The notes below the pieces were generated by a model. That model saw nothing but the letters and a program-made list of their open reading frames with translations, was not told where the DNA came from and did no database searches. Positions 1 through 9,042 of a stretch of DNA of 64,000 bases are shown here, one piece after another. The position numbers and the translations under genes were made by a program. The first letter of the stretch is position 1. Every line of letters begins with the position of its first letter. The DNA comes from Hwanghaeella grinnelliae (GTDB taxonomy: Bacteria; Pseudomonadota; Alphaproteobacteria; UBA8366; Aestuariispiraceae): NCBI RefSeq assembly GCF_004005845.1, contig NZ_SADE01000003.1, forward strand, positions 558,001 through 622,000. The letters are read 5' to 3'.

Positions 1-109
1 CGAGTACGACATCTCCTCGACCCCGACCTTCGTCATCAATGGTGAAGTCATTGTCGGGAACCAGTCATTGGAAACCTTCGAAGAAGCCATTGAAAAACAT
101 CTGAATTGA
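1..109 (+). CDS. C-terminal end of a DsbA-like thioredoxin-fold protein (partial)
   Basis: Only the last 35 codons are in the window, read from base 2 and ending in TGA at 107-109. The residues include STPTFVINGE, which matches the cis-proline loop and following strand of DsbA/thioredoxin-fold oxidoreductases, and then an amphipathic C-terminal helix. By family, such proteins act in the periplasm on cysteine pairs of exported substrates. The CXXC active site would lie upstream, outside the window, so redox activity cannot be confirmed. It lies directly upstream of smc on the same strand, with 66 bp between stop and start. Confidence 0.75.
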   Translation, partial: EYDISSTPTFVINGEVIVGNQSLETFEEAIEKHLN

Positions 110-175
110 TCGCGACAGCCGGTCGTCAGCGATTGATGACCGGCCGCCAATCCACCGGGCCGGAGCATAGCCAGA

Positions 176-3100
176 GTGCATTTCTCCAGAATGAAATTGA
201 GCGGCTTCAAGTCCTTCGTCGATCCGGCGGAACTCGTCATCGACGGTGGAATTACGGGTGTGGTGGGCCCGAACGGCTGCGGCAAGTCCAACGTTATTGA
301 AGCGCTGCGCTGGGTTATGGGGGAAACCTCGGCCAAGCGCATGCGCGGCAGTGAGATGGACGATGTGATTTTCGGCGGCTCCTCCCAGCGTCCAGCGCGG
401 AACATCGCCGAAGTCTCGCTTTTTCTCGATAATTCGAACAAGGATGCCCCCGCCCCTTACGACACGTTGGAGGAATTGGAGATTACCCGCCGTATCGAAC
501 GCGGCGCAGGGTCCAATTACCGGATCAACGGCAAGGAAGTCCGGGCGCGGGACGTTCAATTGCTGTTCGCCGATATGGCGACGGGTGCAAATTCCACAGC
601 GATCGTCAGCCAAGGCCGGATCGGCGCCATCATCGGCGCGAAACCGACCGAAAGACGTACCCTGCTGGAGGAAGCTGCCGGTATCCGCGGCCTGCATTCC
701 AGGCGGCATGAGGCGGAGCTGCGCCTGAAAGCCGCTGAATCCAACCTGGAGCGGCTGGATGACGTTATCGGCGCGCTGGAAACGCAGCACCAGGGACTGC
801 AGCGCCAAGCCCGCCAAACAAACCGGTACCGCCGGTTGTCCGACCATATACGGCGACATGAGGCGATTCTGCTTCACCTGCGCTGGCAGGATGCCAAGCG
901 GGCTATGGACATCGCCCGCCAACGCCTGAACGAAGCTGAGGCACTCGTCCACGAAAAGGCTCAAAACGCGGCTTTCGCAGCGCGTGAACAGGCCGATGCC
1001 GCCGCGTCGCTACCGACATTGCGGCAGGCCGACGCGGAAGCGGCGGCGGGACTGCAACACCTGCAACTCGCCGTGCGTGAGCTAGAGAACGAACAGGAGC
1101 GAATCCTGGCGGCGCGGGATGCCCTGGCGCAACGGCTTGCCCAAATTACGTCCGACCGCGAACGCGAAGACTCGCTTTTCGACGATGCCAAACAGGCGGT
1201 TGAACGATTGACTGCGGAAGCCGCAACGATCGAGGAAGCCCGCGCAGCCGAAACCGAAACACTGGAACAGGCCCGCACAGAAGCCGAAGCCGCATCGAAA
1301 GCGGTCGAAGAAAAAGAAGCGGAACTGTCCGAACTGACGGAACAGGCCGCCGGCGTCGAAGCGCAGCGGAATGCCTTGCAGCGGCAATTGGCGGAAAGCG
1401 GACAGCGCCTGACCGTCCTGGAAAACCGCCTGCGCGGTCTGGACGATCAAGAAGCGAAGCTGAAGCAGGAAACGGAAAGCCTTGCTGAGATCGAAACGGC
1501 AGAGGCACGTGTCGCCGAATGCGAAGCCGCCGTATCCACCGCGCGGGAAGCCGCCGCAGCCGCTGAGGCTGTCCTGGCCGAATGCCGCGAGAAAGAATCC
1601 GCCGCGCGCAGCGCATTGCAGGAATCGGACCGTCTGGCGCGCGAACATCTTGCGGAAGTTCAAGCCGATGCCCGCGAAACCGTGGAAACGGCGGAACGCG
1701 CGGCACGTGAGGCTGTCGATGCGCTGGAACAGCGGTTCCGCGCTCTCGATGCCGAAATTCGGGCCCTCGCCGATTTGGTCGAAACCCAAGACGACACACT
1801 CGACCCCGCTTTCCGGCCGCTGATCGATTCTCTTTCCGTCCAACAGGGCTACGAAGCGGCCTTGGGTGCTGCATTCGGTGAGGAACTCGACGCGTCGACG
1901 GACGGCAAGGCGCAGATCCATTGGACCGAGTTGCCGCCGCTTACCGGCTCGACCGGTTTTCCCGCCGGTGTTGAGCCATTGTCGAAATTCGTCGACGGAC
2001 CAAAGGCTTTGTCCCGCCGCCTGTCCTATATCGGCGTGGTGCCGGACGGTACCGCCGGCGATGCCCTGCAAAAAGACTTGGCTGCCGGTCAACGCCTGGT
2101 TTCACGGGACGGCGGCCTGTGGCGCTGGGACGGCTACAGCATGGCGGCCGGCGCGCCGACGGCTGCGGCGAAGCGCCTGGAACAACGCAACCGCTTGGCT
2201 GAAATCCGCGAAGAGTTCGCCAAGGTCGAAAAAGACCTGACGGAAGAACGGCAGGCCGCCGACAAACGGTTGGAAGAAGCCCGTTTGAAGGCGGAAGCCA
2301 AGGTCCAGGAAGCCAACCGGTCGACGGAAGCGAATCTGACCGAGTTACGCGCGCAGGCCGAATCCGCGGAAGCCGAGGCAGCCGAAAAGGCTGCCTCCCA
2401 GAAAGCCGCCTCACAGGCCTTACAAGAGGCCTTTTCCGCCCTGAACCAGGCGCAGCAGGCGCAATCGGCGCTTGCCGGCAAGGCGGCGGATCTGCGCAGC
2501 CGTTTGCAAGGTATCTCTGAAAACCGCGAACGCCTGCAGGCAGACGCGGCGGAAGCGCGCGACCAGACGGAGAGCGCCAAGAAGGCGATGGACGTCCTGG
2601 AAGACCCGCTGGCGACGCGCGAACGCATCAACGCCTTGCGCGCGACCGTTGCGGAACTTCGCTCCGCCCTGATTGATAAGCGCGGCGCGGTAGAACGATT
2701 CCAGAGAGAATCCCAGGCGCGCGAAGCCCGTTTGGAAGCGATTGCCCAGGAACAAGCCTCTTGGCAACAGCGTATGTCGGGCGCGGATGGGCGGATGAAA
2801 TCCCTCGCCGACCGGGCCCAGCAAGCGGAAGAGGAAAACGCTGCACTGGAAAGCCGGCCGGCCGAGATTCAGGCCCAGCACCATGCCCTGAACGACAAGA
2901 TCGTCGTCGCGGAAGCAAAACGGAACACGGCGGCGGATGCCCTTTCGGAAGGGGAAAAGAAGCAGCAGGAAACAGATAAGGCGCTGCGGGATTCCGAAGC
3001 GGCAATGGCGTCGGCACGCGAGGACCGCGTTCGGCGCGAATCAGAGGTGGAGCAGGCGGATCAGGCCGCCCAGACAATACGCGAGCGAATTTCGGAATCG

Positions 3101-3844
3101 TTGGACTGCGCACCGGACGCGGTCTTGCAGGCCGGCGGTGTCGAGCCGGATGAAGAATTGCCGCCACGTGACGATATCGAACGCAAATTGGAACGCCTGA
3201 CCCGGGAACGCGAGAATATGGGCGCGGTGAATCTGCGCGCCGAGCAGGAAGCGACCGAGCTGGAAGAACAAATCACCTCCATGCATACCGAGCGCGATGA
3301 CCTGCTGGCGGCGATCAGCCGCCTGCGCCAGGGCATCAATGCGTTGAACCGTGAGGGCCGGGAACGGCTTCTGGCCGCCTTTGAGCAAGTCAACGCGCAT
3401 TTCAAAGATCTTTTCGTGCGGCTTTTCGGGGGGGGCGAGGCGCATCTGACACTGACAGAGGCAGACGACCCGCTGGAAGCCGGTCTTGAGATCATGGCGA
3501 GCCCGCCCGGCAAGCGCATGCAGATCATGTCCCTGCTGTCGGGTGGAGAGCAGGCCCTGACAGCGCTGTCCTTGTTGTTCGGCGTGTTCTTGACCAATCC
3601 GGCGCCGATTTGCGTGCTCGATGAGGTCGACGCCCCTCTGGATGACAGTAACGTCGACCGTTTCTGCACTCTGCTGGACGAAATCGCCCATACCGGGAAG
3701 ACTCGCTTCCTGGTGGTTACCCACCATCGCATGACAATGGCCCGAATGGACCGTCTTTTCGGGGTTACCATGGCGGAACGCGGCATTAGCCAATTGGTGT
3801 CGGTGGACCTTCGCGAAGCGGCGCGCCTGCGGGATTCCGCATAG
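176..3844 (+). CDS. smc: Chromosome segregation protein SMC
   Basis: 1222-residue SMC ATPase, which compacts and segregates the chromosome with ScpA and ScpB. The GTG start is chosen because the protein then opens with the usual SMC N-terminus (MHFSRMKLSGFKSF). Walker A GPNGCGKS is at residues 31-38. Two long, Glu/Ala/Arg-rich coiled coils flank a hinge at roughly residues 535-670 that contains YEAALGAAFGEELDA. The C-terminal head carries the signature LLSGGEQ near 1122 and Walker B CVLDEVDAPLDD near 1147. It is a little longer than typical SMCs of about 1150-1190 residues. scpA and scpB are not in the window. A DsbA-type gene just upstream of smc is a common alphaproteobacterial arrangement. 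Confidence 0.97.
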   Translation: MHFSRMKLSGFKSFVDPAELVIDGGITGVVGPNGCGKSNVIEALRWVMGETSAKRMRGSEMDDVIFGGSSQRPARNIAEVSLFLDNSNKDAPAPYDTLEELEITRRIERGAGSNYRINGKEVRARDVQLLFADMATGANSTAIVSQGRIGAIIGAKPTERRTLLEEAAGIRGLHSRRHEAELRLKAAESNLERLDDVIGALETQHQGLQRQARQTNRYRRLSDHIRRHEAILLHLRWQDAKRAMDIARQRLNEAEALVHEKAQNAAFAAREQADAAASLPTLRQADAEAAAGLQHLQLAVRELENEQERILAARDALAQRLAQITSDREREDSLFDDAKQAVERLTAEAATIEEARAAETETLEQARTEAEAASKAVEEKEAELSELTEQAAGVEAQRNALQRQLAESGQRLTVLENRLRGLDDQEAKLKQETESLAEIETAEARVAECEAAVSTAREAAAAAEAVLAECREKESAARSALQESDRLAREHLAEVQADARETVETAERAAREAVDALEQRFRALDAEIRALADLVETQDDTLDPAFRPLIDSLSVQQGYEAALGAAFGEELDASTDGKAQIHWTELPPLTGSTGFPAGVEPLSKFVDGPKALSRRLSYIGVVPDGTAGDALQKDLAAGQRLVSRDGGLWRWDGYSMAAGAPTAAAKRLEQRNRLAEIREEFAKVEKDLTEERQAADKRLEEARLKAEAKVQEANRSTEANLTELRAQAESAEAEAAEKAASQKAASQALQEAFSALNQAQQAQSALAGKAADLRSRLQGISENRERLQADAAEARDQTESAKKAMDVLEDPLATRERINALRATVAELRSALIDKRGAVERFQRESQAREARLEAIAQEQASWQQRMSGADGRMKSLADRAQQAEEENAALESRPAEIQAQHHALNDKIVVAEAKRNTAADALSEGEKKQQETDKALRDSEAAMASAREDRVRRESEVEQADQAAQTIRERISESLDCAPDAVLQAGGVEPDEELPPRDDIERKLERLTRERENMGAVNLRAEQEATELEEQITSMHTERDDLLAAISRLRQGINALNREGRERLLAAFEQVNAHFKDLFVRLFGGGEAHLTLTEADDPLEAGLEIMASPPGKRMQIMSLLSGGEQALTALSLLFGVFLTNPAPICVLDEVDAPLDDSNVDRFCTLLDEIAHTGKTRFLVVTHHRMTMARMDRLFGVTMAERGISQLVSVDLREAARLRDSA

Positions 3845-3902
3845 CCTTGAGTTTTCAGGCTCATTTGCGTCCTTTCAGGGCCCGATTCGGCCCGAATCCG
3901 GC

Positions 3903-3931
3903 TTGACGGTCCGAGGCCGTCCCCCTATTTT
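3903..3931 (+). promoter_or_regulatory. Putative sigma-70 promoter of the F0 operon
   Basis: TTGACG at 3903-3908 and TATTTT at 3926-3931 are separated by 17 bp, just ahead of atpI (start 3958). A perfect 7-bp inverted repeat with a 1-nt centre (GATTCGG-C-CCGAATC, 3884-3898) sits directly upstream of the -35 box. It has no U-run, so it is more like a protein site or an smc 3' hairpin than a terminator. Inference from motif and spacing only. Confidence 0.45.
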
Positions 3932-3957
3932 CCCCGCGACTTCGGCAAGGGTGGTGA

Positions 3958-4317
3958 ATGGACTCCCCAGACTCTGGTTCCTCGATGCAGGATCTTGATC
4001 GACGCTTACAAGCGGCGAAAAAGAAGCACGAGCCCAAGAGATCGGCGGATGACTCGCCACGCGATATGTCCGGGGTCGGCGTGGGTCTTCGGATCGCGGT
4101 CGATTTGGTTGCCGGCGTGGCCGTCGGTGTCGGGATCGGCTGGGGTTTAGACAACTGGTTGGAAACCAAACCATGGTTTCTATTGTTGTTTACGATCCTG
4201 GGGTTTTGCGCGGGCATGCTGAACGTTTATCGGACGGCACGCCAACTGGAAGATAAGAAGTCGCAGGCGGATGCGACCACCGGCCCAGACGGCGACACCG
4301 ACAATGGTGGCGCGTGA
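3958..4317 (+). CDS. atpI: ATP synthase assembly protein I (AtpI/AtpZ type)
   Basis: 119 residues. The N-terminal 40 residues are charged (Lys-rich KKKHEPKRSADD), followed by two hydrophobic helices with a glycine-rich first segment (GVGLRIAVDLVAGVAVGVGIG) and WFLLLFTILGFCAGMLNVYR. This is the layout of the AtpI/AtpZ family, which assists c-ring assembly of F0. The C-terminus is hydrophilic (about 25 residues). It is the first gene of the F0 cluster, 122 bp ahead of atpB. The family is weakly conserved, so the assignment rests on membrane topology and position. Confidence 0.9.
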   Translation: MDSPDSGSSMQDLDRRLQAAKKKHEPKRSADDSPRDMSGVGVGLRIAVDLVAGVAVGVGIGWGLDNWLETKPWFLLLFTILGFCAGMLNVYRTARQLEDKKSQADATTGPDGDTDNGGA

Positions 4318-4439
4318 TGGGCCTTGAGTATTCGCCAGGGGTTTGAGAGTAAGCCGGTAACCGTGGTAACCATACGGCACCGGTTTGGAAGCCAAACGGC
4401 AAATGCCGCGCGGCGACGGATATTTTTGGGGGATTGAAC

Positions 4440-5165
4440 GTGGCAGCTGATCCACTTCACCAGTTCCGGATCAATAAGATCGCGGAAATCGATGTCGCCG
4501 GCGTCGATATTTCGTTCACCAACTCCTCCCTGTGGATGGTCATCGCCGTTGTCGTGGCGACCCTGTTCCTGACACTGACCATGCGCCAGCGGGGCACGAT
4601 CCCCTCGCGCGGTCAAATGATTGCGGAAATGCTGTATGGCGCCGTGGCCAATATGGTCAGGGACAACGTCGGAAGCGGCGGCCAGGCTTATTTCCCCTTC
4701 ATCTTCACGCTGTTCGTTTTCGTGCTTTTCGGCAATCTGCTGGGTATGGTCCCCGGCAGCTTTACCTTCACCAGCCACATCGCGGTGACCTTCGGCATGG
4801 CGGCGATCATCTTCGTCGCGGTGACGCTGATCGGTATTGCCAAGCACGGCTTCAAGTTCTGCTCCCTGTTCTTCCCGCACGGAGCGCCGCTATGGACGGC
4901 GGTCATTCTTATTCCGATCGAGCTGGTATCGTATCTGTCACGCCCGATCAGCTTGTCCGTTCGTCTTTTCGCCAACATGACGGTCGGACACGTCATCTTG
5001 AAAGTTATCGGCGGCTTCGTCGTGGCGCTTGGCGTCTTCGGCATTGTTCCGCTGGCCGGTCTGGTCGCGATTACGGCTCTCGAGTTCATGATCGCCGTCA
5101 TTCAGGCCTACGTCTTCGCCATCCTGTCGTGCATCTATCTGCATGACGCGCTGCATCTGCACTAA
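4440..5165 (+). CDS. atpB: F0F1 ATP synthase subunit a
   Basis: 241-residue integral membrane subunit a, which forms the two proton half-channels against the c-ring. The family motif is clear: SVRLFANMTVGH contains the essential channel arginine, and the C-terminal helix ends EFMIAVIQAYVFAILSCIYL. The N-terminus ADPLHQFRI is typical of alphaproteobacterial subunit a. I use GTG 4440 because GGGGGA (4428-4433) is correctly spaced from it. An in-frame TTG at 4434 would touch that site and adds only two residues. The gene lies between atpI and atpE. Confidence 0.97.
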   Translation: MAADPLHQFRINKIAEIDVAGVDISFTNSSLWMVIAVVVATLFLTLTMRQRGTIPSRGQMIAEMLYGAVANMVRDNVGSGGQAYFPFIFTLFVFVLFGNLLGMVPGSFTFTSHIAVTFGMAAIIFVAVTLIGIAKHGFKFCSLFFPHGAPLWTAVILIPIELVSYLSRPISLSVRLFANMTVGHVILKVIGGFVVALGVFGIVPLAGLVAITALEFMIAVIQAYVFAILSCIYLHDALHLH

Positions 5166-5291
5166 GAAGAGGCAGATACGGCATCGGGATGCGAAATAGT
5201 TTCGGCTATACGGAAATCCTTCCGGCAGTCGAATTGGTATCAACTTTTGTACGCATTGTTTTTGCGAACGTAACAAAGAGGGTGAGAAACC

Positions 5292-5516
5292 ATGGAAGCT
5301 GATGCAGCCAAATTGATTGGTGCAGGCCTTGCGGCAATCGGCATGATCGGGGCCGGTATCGGTGTCGGTAACGTCTGGGCGAGCTACATTTCGGCCATTT
5401 CCCGGAACCCGGCCTCCAAGGGCGAAATTGGCGCCAACATCTGGATCGGCTTTGCCGTTACCGAGGCGATCGCGCTTTTCGCGCTCATCGTCGCCCTGAT
5501 GGCGCTGTTCAGCTAA
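5292..5516 (+). CDS. atpE: F0F1 ATP synthase subunit c
   Basis: 74-residue hairpin proteolipid of the rotor ring. Two hydrophobic helices flank the polar loop SRNPASKGE, and the proton-carrying carboxylate is Glu58 in AVTEAIALFA. The glycine-rich first helix (GAGLAAIGMIGAGIGVG) is standard. A purine-rich site (gagggtgag) precedes ATG. About 260 bp without a gene follow before atpF' (5517-5775). I see no clear promoter or terminator there, so the operon probably continues with differential expression of subunit c. Confidence 0.98.
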   Translation: MEADAAKLIGAGLAAIGMIGAGIGVGNVWASYISAISRNPASKGEIGANIWIGFAVTEAIALFALIVALMALFS

Positions 5517-5775
5517 GCCTGAGTTCGGACGGGTTTGGGGTGTGGATGCCGCGACAGCGGTGCCCGCCCCTGATCCAACCGTAGTGCCGGATAGGGCTCG
5601 GTCGGTGTAAAGCCGTCACGGGAAACGCGGGATGTACCCGGCAATTTCCGTCCTTCATTCGGTATCCTGCTCCGGACCGCGGGCATGGCTTGTCGGCTGC
5701 TGCGCAGTTCGGGTCATGGCTCACGCCGGACTAAGGCTCACAAGGCCTGACAAAAAGGGCCTATGGGGAAGCTAA

Positions 5776-6267
5776 ATGCCTCAATTTGAACAGCTCGATA
5801 CATTCGCCAGTCAGATCTTCTGGCTGATCGTCACCTTCTCGGTGCTGTACATCATTCTGTCACGGATGGTGCTGCCCCGTATCGGAACGGTGGTGACCAC
5901 GCGCCAGAAGAAGATCGACGATGATTTGGGCCGTGCGGAAAGCCTGAAGCAAAAAGCCGCCACCGTGCAGGAAGCCTACGAGGAATCCCTCGCCAAGGCT
6001 GCCGAAGACGCACGTGCGGTCCATAGGCAGGCGGCCGAGGAAATCGCTGCGAAAAGCGAGAAGGCGCACGCCAAGCTCGGTGCATCGCTGGCCGATGACG
6101 CCAAGCAGGCGGATGACCGTATCGCGGAGTCCAAAACGGCAACGCTTGAAGAGCTTCAAGCCGGCGCCGTTGAGGTCGTCCAGGCCGCAACCGAGCGGCT
6201 GATCGGCGTTTCGGTTGATGAAAGCGCGGCGCGCGCCGCGCTCGAAACCGCCGGAGGATCGAAGTGA
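5776..6267 (+). CDS. atpF': F0F1 ATP synthase subunit b' (peripheral stalk)
   Basis: 163 residues with one N-terminal membrane helix (IFWLIVTFSVLYIILSRMVL, about 13-32) followed by a long charged, alanine-rich helix expected to form the right-handed coiled coil of the peripheral stalk. It is the divergent b' copy found in photosynthetic and many alphaproteobacterial ATP synthases (often named atpG or atpF2), paired with the b gene that follows. The stop TGA (6265-6267) overlaps the next gene's ATG by one base, which suggests translational coupling. Confidence 0.93.
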   Translation: MPQFEQLDTFASQIFWLIVTFSVLYIILSRMVLPRIGTVVTTRQKKIDDDLGRAESLKQKAATVQEAYEESLAKAAEDARAVHRQAAEEIAAKSEKAHAKLGASLADDAKQADDRIAESKTATLEELQAGAVEVVQAATERLIGVSVDESAARAALETAGGSK

Positions 6268-6758
6268 TGGAAGAAGCCCTGCATAATCCGGCCTTCTGGG
6301 TTGGCGTTTCCTTCTTCATTTTCCTGGCCATTGCCTTCAAGCCTGCCAAGAAAGCCATTCTAGGCGCCTTGGACGGTAAGATCGCGGAAATCAAGGATCA
6401 GGTCGAAGAAGCCGCTCGCCTGCGAGACGAAGCCCAAGCACTGCTTGCCGAATACGAACGCAAACAGCAGCAGGCTTCAAAGCACGCCGAGGAAATGGTC
6501 GACGCCGCCCGCAAGGAGGCAGAAGAGTCCAAATCGCGCGCCGAAGCAGATCTGAACGCCAGTCTGGACCGTCAACGCAAATTGGCGCTGGAACGGATTT
6601 CCATGGCCGAAGAAAAAGCGCTTCGCGAGGTTCGCGCCGCCGCCGCCGAAATGGCCATCGCGGCGACCGAGAAACTGGTCACGGATCGTGTTGCCGGCGA
6701 AGACGGCGATAAGCTGATCGATCGCGCTATCAAGGAATTGGGTTCCAAGCTTCATTAA
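6267..6758 (+). CDS. atpF: F0F1 ATP synthase subunit b (peripheral stalk)
   Basis: 163 residues: a short N-terminus, one membrane helix (FWVGVSFFIFLAIAFKPAKKAI, about 9-30) and a long charged helix (EEAARLRDEAQALLAEYERK and onward) that dimerises with b'. ATG 6267 is preferred over the in-frame GTG at 6264 because GGAGGA at 6253-6258 is 8 nt from it. Last gene of the F0 operon. The F1 genes (atpHAGDC) are not nearby, which is the split F0/F1 organisation known in Rhodospirillales. Confidence 0.95.
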   Translation: MEEALHNPAFWVGVSFFIFLAIAFKPAKKAILGALDGKIAEIKDQVEEAARLRDEAQALLAEYERKQQQASKHAEEMVDAARKEAEESKSRAEADLNASLDRQRKLALERISMAEEKALREVRAAAAEMAIAATEKLVTDRVAGEDGDKLIDRAIKELGSKLH

Positions 6759-6790
6759 GACGGCTTTTATCCAAATACCTTTTGAATTTA

Positions 6791-6823
6791 AGGGTCGGGA
6801 CTTTCCCGGCCCTTTTCTTTTTT
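6791..6823 (+). terminator. Rho-independent terminator of the F0 operon
   Basis: A 10-bp stem (AGGGTCGGGA 6791-6800 with TCCCGGCCCT 6804-6813, one G-U pair), loop CTT, then TTTCTTTTTT at 6814-6823. It lies 33 bp after the atpF stop. Confidence 0.93.
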
Positions 6824-6860
6824 GCTAGAGATTCCACAGGATTAAAGGGATCATCGACTC

Positions 6861-7196
6861 ATGCCTTATGTATCGCGTGACGAAAACGGCCGGATCAACG
6901 GAATCAGCGAACGTCAGTCCCGGACGGCAGCAGAATTTTTGCCGGCGAACGACGCGGATGTGCAAGCCTTTGTCCGTGGGGCCTCGCCGGATACGATGCG
7001 CCAGCGGCTCTCGGGCACGGACACGGAAATGGCCCGCATTACGGAGGATTTGATCGACGTTCTGATCACCCGGAACATCATCAATTTCACGGACTTGCCG
7101 ATTCAGGCTCAAAAGAAACTGGTGGCTCGGCAAAAGATCCGCCGGAACCTCTCCGCCCTGTCGAATCTTGTCGCCGATTCGGATGATATTTTCTGA
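6861..7196 (+). CDS. Conserved hypothetical protein, 111 aa (tryptophan-synthase-beta-like family by name only)
   Basis: Soluble 111-residue protein beginning MPYVSRDENGRI, with a middle part rich in polar residues and a C-terminal helical stretch (LIDVLITRNIINFTDLPIQA). Small proteins with this N-terminus occur widely in proteobacteria and are often carried in databases as 'tryptophan synthase subunit beta like'. No PLP-binding features are visible, so that name should not be read as a function. No membrane segment or signal peptide. It stands alone between the F0 terminator and the thiamine operon. Codon use matches its neighbours. Confidence 0.75.
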   Translation: MPYVSRDENGRINGISERQSRTAAEFLPANDADVQAFVRGASPDTMRQRLSGTDTEMARITEDLIDVLITRNIINFTDLPIQAQKKLVARQKIRRNLSALSNLVADSDDIF

Positions 7197-7236
7197 TATC
7201 CAGACCGCCGCACAAAAATTTCTTTCCAGCCTCCCC

Positions 7237-7265
7237 TTGCCCTCCGCAAATCAGTCACCTAGGTT
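7237..7265 (+). promoter_or_regulatory. Putative promoter of the thiamine salvage operon
   Basis: TTGCCC (7237-7242), 17-bp spacer, TAGGTT (7260-7265). The predicted start falls within a few bases of the first strand of the TPP aptamer (7271), which fits. Motif and position only. Confidence 0.4.
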
Positions 7266-7270
7266 CGTGT

Positions 7271-7393
7271 CATCTCAACGGGGTGCTTCCCCGGTGTCGT
7301 CAGCGAAAGTTGGCGAAATCGAGCGAAGCTGAGAGGCGCAGGGCCGACCCGTCGAACCTGATCCGGTTAGGACCGGCGTAGGAAATTGAGATG
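7271..7393 (+). promoter_or_regulatory. TPP riboswitch (THI element)
   Basis: The closing stem is perfect: CATCTCAA (7271-7278) pairs with TTGAGATG (7386-7393). Inside it lie the invariant THI-box blocks: GGGGTGC near the 5' side, GCTGAGA (at about 7329) and the ACCCG...GAACCTGATCCGG block followed by the closing region GGCGTAGGAA. Such aptamers bind thiamine pyrophosphate and repress downstream expression. No obvious U-run hairpin lies between 7393 and the thiM start at 7473, so translational control or a Rho-dependent mechanism is as likely as attenuation. Confidence 0.96.
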
Positions 7394-7472
7394 CCAGCGC
7401 AGAAGAACCATTCTCGCCGACAGACCGATACTCCCCACGCCACCTGAAGGATCCCGATGCGAACGGGATACC

Positions 7473-8210
7473 ATGGCACGCGACCTACATATTTCGGCGA
7501 ATGATTGCCTCACCAGCCTGGACCGGCTTCGGACCGAAAGGCCGCGCATTCATTGCATCACCAATGCCGTTGCGGTGAACATCGCCGCGAACACCTTGCT
7601 GGCTGTCGGCGCCCATCCATCCGTCACCCATGACCCGCGTGAGGTCGAAGCCTTTACCGAAGGCGCGGCGGCGCTTGCCGTCAATATCGGCACGCTCGAC
7701 GCGGACCGGCGCGACGCGATCCCAAAAGCCGTCCAAACCGCCACCCGACTGGAAATTCCCTGGGTGCTGGACCCGGTCATGGCGACACGGTCGCCCGCGC
7801 GTCGAGAATTCGCGGAATTCCTGCTCGACCAGAAACCAACGGCAATCCGTGGGAATGCTGCTGAGATCGACGGTTTGGATATCCGTGGCAACACCGGAAC
7901 CGTCGTCGCCTGCACTGGACCGACGGACGCTGTTTCGGACGGGGACGCGATAATCCGAATCCGAAACGGCCACCCCTTGATGGACCGCGTAACGGCGATG
8001 GGGTGCGCTGAAACAGCGCTGGTCGGCGCCTTTCTCGCAGTAGCGCCGACCCCATTCGCCGCTGTCGCTCAATCCATCCTGGTTTTCAACATCGCCGGGG
8101 AGACCGCCGCGGCGAAATGCGACGGCCCCGGCAGTTTCCAAGCCGCCTTGCTGGACGCGCTCTACACTCTCAGCGCAACGGATATCGAAGAACGGAGTAA
8201 GGTCGAATGA
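7473..8210 (+). CDS. thiM: Hydroxyethylthiazole kinase
   Basis: 245 residues. Phosphorylates 4-methyl-5-(2-hydroxyethyl)thiazole, the thiazole salvage step of thiamine synthesis. The N-terminal block [20 protein letters not shown] and the following [12 protein letters not shown] and [13 protein letters not shown] match the ThiM family closely, as does [12 protein letters not shown] 7473 is chosen. The frame is open further upstream, but earlier starts would lie inside the TPP riboswitch. The stop overlaps thiD by 4 bp (ATGA). First gene of the riboswitch operon. Confidence 0.93.
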   Translation: MARDLHISANDCLTSLDRLRTERPRIHCITNAVAVNIAANTLLAVGAHPSVTHDPREVEAFTEGAAALAVNIGTLDADRRDAIPKAVQTATRLEIPWVLDPVMATRSPARREFAEFLLDQKPTAIRGNAAEIDGLDIRGNTGTVVACTGPTDAVSDGDAIIRIRNGHPLMDRVTAMGCAETALVGAFLAVAPTPFAAVAQSILVFNIAGETAAAKCDGPGSFQAALLDALYTLSATDIEERSKVE

Positions 8211-9037
8211 GCGGAAAAATTTTCAACGCCCTGACCATCGCGGGATCCGATAGCGGCGGCGGCGCCGGTACCCAGGCCGACCTGAAGGCGTTTTCTGCGC
8301 AAGGCGTGTACGGGGCCAGCGTCATTGCCGCGCTTACCGCCCAAAACACGCGTGAAGTTCGCGGGATCCACGACGTGCCGCCGGAATTCGTCCGTCAGCA
8401 AATCGATACGGTTTTCGACGATATCGAAATCCACGCGGTCAAAATCGGCATGCTGAGCCGCCCGGACGTCATCGTCCAGGTCGCGGAGGGATTGGCAGAG
8501 AAAGCCACCTGCCCAATCGTACTGGACCCGGTGATGGTCGCCAAAAGCGGGCACAAACTGCTGAGCGACGACGCTGTCGAGACGTTGCGGACCCGTTTAC
8601 TGCCCTTGGCAGACCTGGTCACCCCCAACCTGCCGGAGGCCGGCGTTCTTCTGGACCGCCAGCCGCCGACGAATGAAGCGGAGATGGCGGAGGCGGCCAA
8701 GTTGCTGCTGCAGCAGGGCGCGAAGGGGGTGCTGATGAAGGGCGGTCATCTCGATACAGCGAGTTTGAAAGACGGACAGTTGGTGGACCTGTTGGTGACA
8801 GCCGACGGCGTCTTCCGCTTCACCTCCAACCATATCACCACCAAAAACACGCATGGGACCGGCTGCACGCTCTCCTCCGCCATCGCAGCAAGACTGGCCA
8901 AGGGCGACACGATGGAAAAGGCGGTCGACATGGCACGCCGCTACCTGAACCGCGCCATCGGTGCGGCAGACGAGCTTTCTGTCGGCAGTGGTCATGGGCC
9001 GGTTCACCATTTCCATGCCTTGTGGGGAAAGGACTGA
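8207..9037 (+). CDS. thiD: Hydroxymethylpyrimidine / phosphomethylpyrimidine kinase
   Basis: 276 residues, the usual ThiD length. Carries out the two phosphorylations of HMP to HMP-PP. The ribokinase-fold signature [20 protein letters not shown] is at the N-terminus, and the catalytic GTGC anion hole appears in [14 protein letters not shown]. Overlaps thiM by 4 bp, indicating coupling. With thiM and tenA it supplies both halves of thiamine phosphate from salvaged precursors. thiE, which joins them, is not in this window. Confidence 0.96.
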   Translation: MSGKIFNALTIAGSDSGGGAGTQADLKAFSAQGVYGASVIAALTAQNTREVRGIHDVPPEFVRQQIDTVFDDIEIHAVKIGMLSRPDVIVQVAEGLAEKATCPIVLDPVMVAKSGHKLLSDDAVETLRTRLLPLADLVTPNLPEAGVLLDRQPPTNEAEMAEAAKLLLQQGAKGVLMKGGHLDTASLKDGQLVDLLVTADGVFRFTSNHITTKNTHGTGCTLSSAIAARLAKGDTMEKAVDMARRYLNRAIGAADELSVGSGHGPVHHFHALWGKD

Positions 9038-9042
9038 TCACT

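Noticed and set aside
5517-5775. A possible regulatory RNA between atpE and atpF'
   Set aside because: No convincing promoter, terminator or conserved structure was visible by eye; only scattered short GC stems.
7386-7472. Earlier thiM start at TTG 7386
   Set aside because: That codon is part of the closing stem of the TPP riboswitch, and the extra residues are not ThiM-like.
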